This document shows, piece by piece, positions 7,379-14,753 of a DNA stretch of 61,586 bases (positions are counted from its first letter, which is position 1; every line of letters begins with the position of its first letter). The DNA is from Bacillota bacterium. GTDB taxonomy: Bacteria > Bacillota > Clostridia > Lachnospirales > Lachnospiraceae. The stretch spans positions 1-61,586 of the forward strand of contig JAEWAK010000034.1 in assembly GCA_023391695.1 (NCBI GenBank), in the 5' to 3' direction. The translations under genes and the position numbers were made by a program. Under the pieces are notes generated by a model. That model was not told the origin of the DNA, made no database searches, and was given only the letters and a program-made list of their open reading frames with translations.

Positions 7379-9145
7379 TCATGGCTGTGTTGGTAAACCG
7401 ATTCTCCAGTTCCCGGCTTTTTGCTGTTCGTTCCAGAGCTTTGCATAAAGTCCGTTTTTTTGCAGCAGTTCATCATGAACACCTGCTTCTTTTAGCCGGC
7501 CGTCTTCGAGGACGAGAATCTGATCCGCGTTCATAATCGATTGCAGCCTGTGGGCAATTACGAGTACTGTTTTTTCTGCTACCAGTGCACTGATCGCCTG
7601 TTGGATCAATACCTCATTTTCCGGATCGAGGGAAGCGGTCGCCTCATCAAGCAGAACAATGGGAGCATTTTTTAAAAGGGCGCGGGCAATTGAGATGCGT
7701 TGTTTTTCACCCCCCGACAGGGTAGAACCGCCTTCTCCGACTACCGTATCATAACCTTGGGGTAAAGCCATAATGAAATCATGGCATACCGCCATTTTTG
7801 CAGCTTCCATAACTTCCTCCATGGTCGCATCGGTTTTTCCCATACGGATGTTTGCAGAGATGGTATCATGAAACAGATAAACGTCTTGAAATACGATGCT
7901 GATATAAGAAAGCAGGTCGTCTGTGTGGATCTGGGTTATAGGTACACCGCCCAGCATAATTTCACCGTCTGCTGCATCCCAGAAGCGTGCGGTGAGTCTG
8001 GTGACCGTGGATTTCCCCGAACCGGAGGGACCAACCAAGGCGGTTATGCTTTTTTCCGGAAAGCATAAAGAGATATTCTTTAGTACCGGACGGTCTCCAT
8101 AAGCGAAGGAAACATCCTTGAATTCAATAGACATATTTGCCGGAATACTGCTTTTATCCGACTCTGGCAAAGGAGGCTCATTTTTTAGTTCATTAATGCG
8201 TTCCGCCGAACGGTTTGTGCGGGAAAAATCTGCAATAAAGGAAAACAGGATCATTATCGGCTCATAGATTTTCAACGAAAGCAAAAGAAAAACGATATAA
8301 TAAAAGGGAGAAAGCGAATCTTTCGCAAGGAGCCATGCACCTGTAAGCATTACAAAGCCGATACCGCAATGGAGTACAAACCGTCCGATCATGCCGATGG
8401 GAGCGGCAGCCAGTTCGATTCCTACAGAATTCTTTCGCTGCTTTTCAAAGGATTTTTTCAAGGTTTCAAAATGTTCTCCTGCCTGGTGAAATGCCTTTAA
8501 TGTCTGAATGCCTCCGACATATTCCAGAATTCCGGATGCTGCTTCCTGCTGTGCGGTTAGAAGCTCCTTGCTGATTTTGCCCATGTATTTATAGCTGATA
8601 AAAGCAAAGGGCAATGCCAGGGGGATTACGATAAGGAGCGAAAGCGTCATGCGCCAGTCCAAGGCTGACAGAACGATGACCGAAAGCGTAAGCTGTACCA
8701 GGATTACGGAGACCTGAGGAATCAGCCCTGAGGCAAAACTTTCTACCTCTGCGTAATCCCGCAGCAGTACGGTGGATAAATCCCCTGCATCGCGCTGGCC
8801 AAAAAAGCCCATAGGCAGCCGGCGCAGGTGCTCTCCCATGGAAAGCCGGGCATTTTTGCTTGTTTCGGCAAATCCAACGCATATGTCTATATAAGTTTTT
8901 CTGCTGATAAAATAGTATAATGCAGTTTGTAAAAGCAGTACTCCGCACAGTATCCAAAGCCGGTCCATGGGCAGAGGAGTTCCCGGCTGTGTGATCGGGA
9001 TCAGAAGCATATAAATGGCAAGCAGCATAATGGAGTATGGTATGGTAACAACGAAACTGTCCAGGAAATTCCACAGGGCCAGTTTAAAATATCTTTTTGT
9101 TTCACCAAAAGTAATGGTACGAAACCATGTTTTGAAGCTTTTCAT
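7379..9145 (-). CDS. ABC exporter-type half transporter (permease-ATPase), second gene of pair
   Basis: A 588-residue fusion of a six-helix ABC membrane domain (residues about 15-300) and a nucleotide-binding domain. Visible motifs: Walker A GPSGSGKST, Q-loop SIVFQDVYLFHD, signature LSGGEKQR, Walker B with D-loop VLLDEATASLD, and H-loop VIAHRL. Its start overlaps the stop of the partner gene by 4 bp (ATGA), so the two are translationally coupled and probably form a heterodimer. Such pairs beside siderophore genes (YbtPQ, IrtAB types) use an exporter fold and can import or reduce siderophores; whether this pair imports, exports a siderophore or exports a drug is open. The C-terminal tail (NWRIGLPTQP) ends 32 bp from the IS256 scrap and may be slightly altered. 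Confidence 0.88.
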   Translation of the reverse strand: MKSFKTWFRTITFGETKRYFKLALWNFLDSFVVTIPYSIMLLAIYMLLIPITQPGTPLPMDRLWILCGVLLLQTALYYFISRKTYIDICVGFAETSKNARLSMGEHLRRLPMGFFGQRDAGDLSTVLLRDYAEVESFASGLIPQVSVILVQLTLSVIVLSALDWRMTLSLLIVIPLALPFAFISYKYMGKISKELLTAQQEAASGILEYVGGIQTLKAFHQAGEHFETLKKSFEKQRKNSVGIELAAAPIGMIGRFVLHCGIGFVMLTGAWLLAKDSLSPFYYIVFLLLSLKIYEPIMILFSFIADFSRTNRSAERINELKNEPPLPESDKSSIPANMSIEFKDVSFAYGDRPVLKNISLCFPEKSITALVGPSGSGKSTVTRLTARFWDAADGEIMLGGVPITQIHTDDLLSYISIVFQDVYLFHDTISANIRMGKTDATMEEVMEAAKMAVCHDFIMALPQGYDTVVGEGGSTLSGGEKQRISIARALLKNAPIVLLDEATASLDPENEVLIQQAISALVAEKTVLVIAHRLQSIMNADQILVLEDGRLKEAGVHDELLQKNGLYAKLWNEQQKAGNWRIGLPTQP

Positions 9146-10953
9146 GCATGAATCACTCCTTTCTGAATTGTCCAGCGGTCCCTCCGCTCATTTGCCTCCA
9201 CCATATCACGGTATAAAGGGCAGCGGTGCAGTAGTTCCATATGCATACCGGCCCCTTCCAGCTTGCCTTTGTCTATTACCAGAATTTGATTCGCGTTTTC
9301 TACCGTTCTTAATCGGTGAGCAATGATCAGTACGGTTTTGCTTTTAGAAAGTCTTGCAAAGGCTTCCTGGATTTTGGCCTCGTTTTCGGCATCTGCATAT
9401 GCGGTAGCTTCATCCAGAATGAGGATGGGAGCATCTTTAAGGAATACCCGGGCTATGGCGATGCGCTGCCGTTCACCGCCGGATAGATAGGCATCCTGTT
9501 CACCGATTACCGTATCATAACCATGGGGAAGTGTCTGAATTACTTCATGTATTCCTGCATCTTTGGCAGCCTTTTCCACCGATTCACGGGAGGCCGCTGT
9601 ATTGCCCATACGAATGTTGTTTTCTACCGTATCGTGAAACAAAAAGGAATCTTGAAACACGTAGGATACCAGTGACATAAGCCGTTTGGGGGGAATTTCA
9701 CGGATATCAACGCCGCCGATTCTAATATTGCCCTGCTGAGGTTCATAAAACCGCAATAAAAGCTGGGCCAGTGTGGACTTACCGCCGCCAGAAGGGCCGA
9801 CTATGCCGGTAACGGTTCCTTCAGACAGATGAAAGCGGATGTCTTTAACGGCTTGTAAGCTGTCTTCACTATAGGAAAATGAAACATTCTCAAAAGTAAT
9901 ATCATAAGACGCCGGATTACCGTCGCCTGTTTCGGAAAGCTCGGGTTGCAGCAGTATTTTATCGATCCGTGCCACGCCTTCCGTAATCCGCTTGCTGTGC
10001 AATACCATCTGCATCATATTTTCCATCGGTTCCTTAAGTCCGCCCCCTACAAGAAAAAACAGCAGAAGCAGAGGCAGAAAATCCGTATAAGAGGAGGCGG
10101 CAGGAAGAAGCAGAAGGCCGGCCGGAAGTAAAAACAGCAGTTGGGCTCCAAAAAAAGTATAATATGCGCCCATACTCGGAGCAAAATGACGGGCGGTACG
10201 TTCCACGCTGTTTATGTAAGCAGTTATATCCTGCTCAAACCGCCTGAAAGCATTTAAAGTGCGGTTAAATACCTTGATGACGGGCATTCCGTGAATGTAT
10301 TCCACGATGGTGCCCTCCATCTTTTCTTTGGTATCATGTATGTCAATCTGGGTCTGTGCACCTTTTGGATTTTTTAGTCCGCTGCCCAGCAAAAAGATTG
10401 AAATGAGCACGGGCAGCAACGTCGCAACTGCCAGCCGCCAGTCCAGCAGAAAGAGATACAGGAAGGTAAAAACCGGTGCGGTAACCGCTGCCGCAATATC
10501 CGCTATATGATGGGCAAGGAATACTTCAATTTGCTCTACGTCATCGGAGACGGTTTTTTTTATTGCACCCTGTGTGGTCCCTGTAAAATAACCGGAATGA
10601 ATCCGCCCTAACTTATCCATGAGTTTTATCCGAAGCTCATAGATAATATCGTAAGCAGAGCGGTGTGCCAGGGCGGAGGAACAAAATGAACAGATACCGT
10701 ATGCAAGTGCGGCTGCAAAGGTATACCAGACCAATGTATTTATTCTTCCTGTATTTATAGCTGAAATAGATACGGAATGTACAAGCAGTTCCCTCATTAC
10801 TCCATAGATGGTAAAAAAGGGTGCCAGCCGTGCTGCCGATGAAAGTACGGATAAGAGGCAGGCAAGTAATAGTTTGTTTTTTTTGGGACCTGCAAGCTCC
10901 AGCAGCCTTGCAAGGCCAGTATTTTGTTTCGGCGCTTTGTTATTTTTATCCAT
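9142..10953 (-). CDS. ABC exporter-type half transporter (permease-ATPase), first gene of pair
   Basis: A 603-residue half transporter, N-terminal membrane domain then nucleotide-binding domain. Motifs: Walker A GPSGGGKST, Q-loop SYVFQDSFLFHD, signature LSGGERQR, Walker B ILILDEATAYAD, H-loop IIAHRL. The D-loop is AYAD instead of the usual SALD/SLD, as often seen in the non-canonical partner of heterodimeric exporters and in YbtP/IrtA-like proteins. ATG 10953 has GAAAGGA at good distance. The transcription unit reads TetR gene, this gene, partner. A dyad GGTTAG-N6-CTAACC (10984-11001) lies just upstream. Likely linked to the siderophore genes it converges on. Confidence 0.88.
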   Translation of the reverse strand: MDKNNKAPKQNTGLARLLELAGPKKNKLLLACLLSVLSSAARLAPFFTIYGVMRELLVHSVSISAINTGRINTLVWYTFAAALAYGICSFCSSALAHRSAYDIIYELRIKLMDKLGRIHSGYFTGTTQGAIKKTVSDDVEQIEVFLAHHIADIAAAVTAPVFTFLYLFLLDWRLAVATLLPVLISIFLLGSGLKNPKGAQTQIDIHDTKEKMEGTIVEYIHGMPVIKVFNRTLNAFRRFEQDITAYINSVERTARHFAPSMGAYYTFFGAQLLFLLPAGLLLLPAASSYTDFLPLLLLFFLVGGGLKEPMENMMQMVLHSKRITEGVARIDKILLQPELSETGDGNPASYDITFENVSFSYSEDSLQAVKDIRFHLSEGTVTGIVGPSGGGKSTLAQLLLRFYEPQQGNIRIGGVDIREIPPKRLMSLVSYVFQDSFLFHDTVENNIRMGNTAASRESVEKAAKDAGIHEVIQTLPHGYDTVIGEQDAYLSGGERQRIAIARVFLKDAPILILDEATAYADAENEAKIQEAFARLSKSKTVLIIAHRLRTVENANQILVIDKGKLEGAGMHMELLHRCPLYRDMVEANERRDRWTIQKGVIHA

Positions 10954-10983
10954 ATATTTTTATTCCTTTCAATATTCAATGAT

Positions 10984-11001
10984 GGTTAGTGATAGCTAAC
11001 C
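10984..11001. promoter_or_regulatory. inverted repeat upstream of ABC pair
   Basis: GGTTAG-TGATAG-CTAACC, a perfect 6-bp dyad in the 71-bp gap between the TetR gene and the first ABC gene. It could be an operator or an intra-operon processing hairpin. It is not the same sequence as the TetR promoter dyad at 11688. Confidence 0.35.
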
Positions 11002-11024
11002 GTTCGCTGTAAAAAAAGCGCCTG

Positions 11025-11618
11025 TCAGGTGCTTTCTTCAAAAATGCAGGAAAAAAGAAGGTCATAGATACTGTCCAGTGTTTTTGTTAATGCGTCGCTA
11101 TGCAGAGCGTCCTGGTGTAACATGGCTAGTGCCATAATTTTGATCAGGTTGGCAACAACCTTGTAATCAATATTCTCTTTTACCCCTTCCATGTGCTGGA
11201 ATAAACCATTCATAACAGCCGTCTCCGCTTCCGGATTCATGAGGTATTCCGGGGGAAGTGCAGCTTTTAGTTTATTTTCATCCTCGGCAGTAAGATATTG
11301 ATAAATACTGTTTTCGCTGAAAATAATTTTCTTTAAAAATGCCTTTGCCTTATTAACGGACATCTTATTCCTTCCAGCCAGCATATCCATAAAAAACTGT
11401 TTTGACCGGTCACGTTGATACTCCATAATCTCGTAAACAAACATTTCTTTAGATGGGAAGAAGTTATAGAAGGTGCTTTTCCCTAATCCTACCGCTTTCG
11501 TAACTTTGTCAACGGAGGCATGAGTCATTCCGTACTCTTTGATTAAGTTAAAACCGGCTTCTAACATTTTTACTCTTGCGGCTTCTCTTTCCTGAAGTGC
11601 GAATATTTTTGGAGACAT
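11025..11618 (-). CDS. TetR/AcrR-family transcriptional regulator
   Basis: A 197-residue regulator with the N-terminal TetR helix-turn-helix (YGMTHASVDKVTKAVGLGKS then TFYNFFPSKEMF) and a divergent C-terminal ligand domain. Start: ATG 11618 chosen over an upstream in-frame ATG at 11696 because AAAGGA precedes it and the domain begins a few residues later. It is transcribed with the ABC pair, so it most likely represses its own operon in response to a transported small molecule. A promoter with an overlapping dyad is visible at 11687-11715. Confidence 0.87.
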   Translation of the reverse strand: MSPKIFALQEREAARVKMLEAGFNLIKEYGMTHASVDKVTKAVGLGKSTFYNFFPSKEMFVYEIMEYQRDRSKQFFMDMLAGRNKMSVNKAKAFLKKIIFSENSIYQYLTAEDENKLKAALPPEYLMNPEAETAVMNGLFQHMEGVKENIDYKVVANLIKIMALAMLHQDALHSDALTKTLDSIYDLLFSCIFEEST

Positions 11619-11686
11619 GAGATTAAATTCCTTTCTGAATGTTTTTGAAAAATAAACGACTATTAATTTAAAATGGTCATATAAAA

Positions 11687-11715
11687 TATGTATCACTTAT
11701 ACATTCGTTTGTCAA
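11687..11715 (-). promoter_or_regulatory. promoter with TetR-type operator for the TetR/ABC unit
   Basis: On the minus strand: -35 TTGACA (11710-11715), 17-bp spacer, -10 TACATA (11687-11692). A dyad ATGTAT-N5-ATACAT (11688-11704) covers the -10 and spacer, the usual position for autorepression by a TetR protein. The rest of the 313-bp gap to the next gene (11932) holds only a short GGGCAA/TTGCCC hairpin near 11757 and AT-rich DNA. Confidence 0.55.
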
Positions 11716-11931
11716 TAGAATTTTAAGTTTTTTCTAATCTGATAATACAGACAAGGGCAAGTACAAATTTTGCCCAAACTGAGAAACTTGAAAGTTTGAA
11801 GGTTTACATAATCTTTAGGCTATTCTTGGATGAAAACCTTACAATGATTACCGTTAAATTGATTTTGCAAGGCTGCGGTGATATCATATCCTTGTTAAGC
11901 AAAAATGTTACTATAATGCGGAGGTTTGAAC

Positions 11932-12918
11932 ATGAAAAAAGAAACAATAAAAAATGGACTGCCTGCTCAATCAGGGGCAATGAATCCCCAGCCGTCAAAG
12001 GAAACAGAAATAAGCCGGCTGGCACACTTAATCTATAATCATACTCCGTATGATGGCACCTTTGACCAAGGCATTTCCGGCCTGCATATTAATCGTCATT
12101 CCCAAACGGACACGGATTGGGTGAAAGCTTTTTATCTGCCTTCTGTATTGATCGTTGCCCAGGGAGTAAAGGCTTTCATGCTGGGGCAGGAAATTTTTCA
12201 AATTGGCAGATCATCTATGCTCATATTTCCCGTTGCTCTACCGGTAGCTTTGCAAATCATACAAGCCAGCTCCCGCGAACCGTTCCTCGGCGTAGGACTA
12301 ACCCTCGACCCGGAAAAGATCGCGGAGTTTGTTCCAAAAGTTTATCCACGGGGTCTGCCTCCTATGAAAGCGCAGAGAGTGGGTTACATTGCAGATGCCG
12401 ATGCAGGGATTATCAACGCAGTGGCTAGACTGATGGAATGCCAGGATAATCTCGGCGATACGGAATTACTTGCCCCAATTGTCAAGGATGAGATTTTAAT
12501 GCGGCTTCTGCGCAGCCCGATTGGTATTCATATAGCCGAAATGGGTTTTGTGGACACAAGCGTGCAGCATATTACTAAGGCAATCGACTGGCTCCGTGAT
12601 AATTTTTCTCAGCCGATGAAGGTTGCAGATCTGGCAAAGCTTGCCCATATGAGTGTTTCTGTTTTTCACGGACATTTTAAGGCAGTTACTTCCATGAGCC
12701 CGTTACAATACCAAAAAGCACTGCGCCTTCAGGAAGCCAGGCATCTGATGCTGTCCCGGCAAATGGATGCACTGACCGCATGTCAGTTGGTGGGATATAT
12801 AAGTCCTTCCCAATTCAGCCGGGACTATAGCAACTACTTTGGAAATCCACCAAAAAGGGACATCGCAAAACTCCATCGGCAGGCACAAAAACCAAACGCA
12901 TTGAATGATATTGGCTAA
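11932..12918 (+). CDS. AraC-family regulator with PF06719-type N-terminal domain
   Basis: A 328-residue regulator. The N-terminal domain (SGLHINRHSQTDTDWVKAFY, then PSVLIVAQGVKAFMLGQEIF) is the AraC_N type found next to oxidoreductases. The C-terminal double helix-turn-helix includes MKVADLAKLAHMSVSVFHGHFK and SPLQYQKALRLQEARHLM. Start: ATG 11932 with GGAGG 7 nt upstream; the in-frame TTG at 11926 is less likely. It sits 262 bp ahead of an NAD-dependent epimerase gene on the same strand, a very common pairing, so control of that gene is likely. The ligand is unknown. Confidence 0.87.
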   Translation: MKKETIKNGLPAQSGAMNPQPSKETEISRLAHLIYNHTPYDGTFDQGISGLHINRHSQTDTDWVKAFYLPSVLIVAQGVKAFMLGQEIFQIGRSSMLIFPVALPVALQIIQASSREPFLGVGLTLDPEKIAEFVPKVYPRGLPPMKAQRVGYIADADAGIINAVARLMECQDNLGDTELLAPIVKDEILMRLLRSPIGIHIAEMGFVDTSVQHITKAIDWLRDNFSQPMKVADLAKLAHMSVSVFHGHFKAVTSMSPLQYQKALRLQEARHLMLSRQMDALTACQLVGYISPSQFSRDYSNYFGNPPKRDIAKLHRQAQKPNALNDIG

Positions 12919-13180
12919 ATGTATTTACACGCACTACAGGAGAATCAGGCAATAAATCGCATGGAACAGGCAATGATCTTTTTAGAACATAGGTTATAAT
13001 GCATTTAGAACTTTCCATTCGGCTATAAGACAATTTATGGCACGCCATGGAGGGGGTAATACGGCTAAAGGAAGATTTTATGATGCTAAGGAGCTTGGGG
13101 AACAAAAAGGATGCAAACCATCTTAGCTGGCACTGAGGTCTGACAATAGCAGTAAAAATAAAAAGAAAAGGAGAATTATA

Positions 13181-14077
13181 ATGCGTATATTTGTAACAGG
13201 AGCAACCGGTTTTGTTGGATCAGCAGTTGTAGCGGAATTAATTCGTGCAGGTCATGAGGTAATAGGCCTCGCACGTTCAGACGAGGCCGTTAAATTTCTT
13301 ATTGCCGCCGGAGCGCAGGTGCATAGAGGTGATCTTAAAGATTTTGAAAGCTTGCGTAACGGAGCGGCAAATGCGGATGGTGTAATCCACACTGCTTTTA
13401 ACCATGATTTTTCAGAAATTGAAGATAGCTGCGAGACGGACAGGCGTGTCATTGAATTGTTTGGGAGCGTATTGGCCGGTTCAGAACGTCCTCTGATTGT
13501 GACTTCGGCAATTGGAATTCTTCCTCAGGGACATCTTGTGACGGAAGAAACCATACCTGCTTCAGGAGCGGCAGCGAACCTTCGTGCAGCTTCAGAAGAG
13601 GCGGCAATTATGGCCGGAAAAAATGGCGTAAGGGCATCCGTGATTCGATTGGCGCCTACAGTTCATGGTGAAGGTGATCATAACTTTATTCCAACATTAA
13701 TAAGGTTAGCAAAAGAAAAGGGGATTTCCGCGTATATAGGTGAAGGCAGCAATTGCTGGCCGGCAGTGCACAGGCTCGATGCTGCCCATCTGTACAGGCT
13801 CGTACTTGAGAAGGGCGTGGCAGGCAGCCGGTACCATGCAGTTGCTGAGGAGGGTATTCCATTCCGTGAAATTGCCGGTGTGATCGGACGCCAATTAAAC
13901 ATACCGGTTGTCAGTATAGCATCGGAGGAAGCTGCAAATCATTTTGGATGGTTCGCGCATTTTGCATCCATGGATATTCCGTCTTCGAGTCAGCTTACAA
14001 GAGAACAATTGGCTTGGCAGCCGACACAGCCAGGACTTATCCAGGATATCAGTCTTCCGCATTATTTTAAATATTAA
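13181..14077 (+). CDS. NAD(P)-dependent epimerase/dehydratase-like SDR
   Basis: A 298-residue extended short-chain dehydrogenase fold. The N-terminal Rossmann motif is MRIFVTGATGFVGSAVVAEL (GxxGxxG), with GDLKD and a PLIVTSAIG strand further on. The canonical YxxxK catalytic pair is not evident: the segment after the Ser strand reads EEAAIMAGKNGVRASVIR, as in the atypical SDR5/NmrA-like subset. Substrate unknown. ATG 13181 follows AAAAGGAGAATTATA. It is expressed behind the AraC regulator and ends at the terminator at 14132. Between 12919 and 13180 I see no gene beyond a 29-codon frame without support. Confidence 0.8.
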   Translation: MRIFVTGATGFVGSAVVAELIRAGHEVIGLARSDEAVKFLIAAGAQVHRGDLKDFESLRNGAANADGVIHTAFNHDFSEIEDSCETDRRVIELFGSVLAGSERPLIVTSAIGILPQGHLVTEETIPASGAAANLRAASEEAAIMAGKNGVRASVIRLAPTVHGEGDHNFIPTLIRLAKEKGISAYIGEGSNCWPAVHRLDAAHLYRLVLEKGVAGSRYHAVAEEGIPFREIAGVIGRQLNIPVVSIASEEAANHFGWFAHFASMDIPSSSQLTREQLAWQPTQPGLIQDISLPHYFKY

Positions 14078-14131
14078 TATGCGGTTGTGGCAAAAAGGTT
14101 GTGCTTTTCCTTGAGTTCTTGCAGAATAAGT

Positions 14132-14182
14132 CAAGGCACCTTACAATTGTGGTATTTCATAGGGTGCCTTGCTTATTTTTTT
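14132..14182 (+). terminator. rho-independent terminator after SDR gene
   Basis: Stem CAAGGCACC (14132-14140) with GGTGCCTTG (14163-14171), then a T-rich run. It ends transcription of the SDR gene. Confidence 0.7.
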
Positions 14183-14450
14183 CATAATCGATCTTCCGAA
14201 ATCAATGAATATTCTTCATATTTGTCTTTTACCGATTTTCAATCATAGGTTAACTCAGATCATTTTGCTTATTTAAAATTTTAATACTAAATTTTACCCC
14301 TTATTTTGCTGCTTTTTACTGTGGATGTAAGCTTTTAAAATTCTTTTCTTTTAGTCAGTTAAGATTGATTCGTCAACAAATATCATTTCAGCAGGATCTT
14401 TCAGGGCATATATGTTGAGTGAAATCCATAGTCTTGTTTTAAAAATAATA

Positions 14451-14478
14451 TTGAAAAAAGAACGTACTTTGATATAAT
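14451..14478 (+). promoter_or_regulatory. sigma-A-type promoter
   Basis: TTGAAA (14451-14456), 16-bp spacer, TATAAT (14473-14478). It would drive the RhuM remnant and, by read-through, the large PEP/pyruvate-binding gene at 14754. The DNA between the terminator at 14182 and this promoter is AT-rich with nothing recognisable. Confidence 0.55.
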
Positions 14479-14562
14479 GTATACAATGTTTATAAACCTA
14501 TCGAATTCGATATGAAAATTCATTAACCTTGATTTTAATATTACCGGAAAGCAGGAAGTGAG

Positions 14563-14691
14563 ATGAGTAAAAAGAAAACTCCTGAAGAGAAAAATATAGG
14601 ATTCTCGGTTGTTGAATATCTAATATACGTTGCTACAACTGGTGACAATCCGCAGAGCATTGAGATGCGTTACGAAGACGAGAACATTTGA
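14563..14691 (+). pseudogene. RhuM-family protein, N-terminal fragment
   Basis: ATG 14563 behind AGCAGGAAGTGAG opens 42 codons including GFSVVEYLIYVATTGDNPQS and IEMRYEDENI, then stops. The stretch matches my recollection of the start of RhuM-family (PF13310) proteins, where the text continues WLTQ followed by a helix-turn-helix. Here TGA replaces the expected Trp codon and a TAG follows, and no RhuM sequence continues afterward. RhuM proteins are about 330 residues and often reside in mobile or genomic-island DNA. I read this as a degraded start that may now serve as a leader for the downstream gene. A real 42-residue peptide is the alternative. Confidence 0.6.
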
Positions 14692-14753
14692 TAGTATGTA
14701 TGGTTAAGTCGAAATGACTAAATATGGATGATAACGTTGGAATGGGGTGTGTT

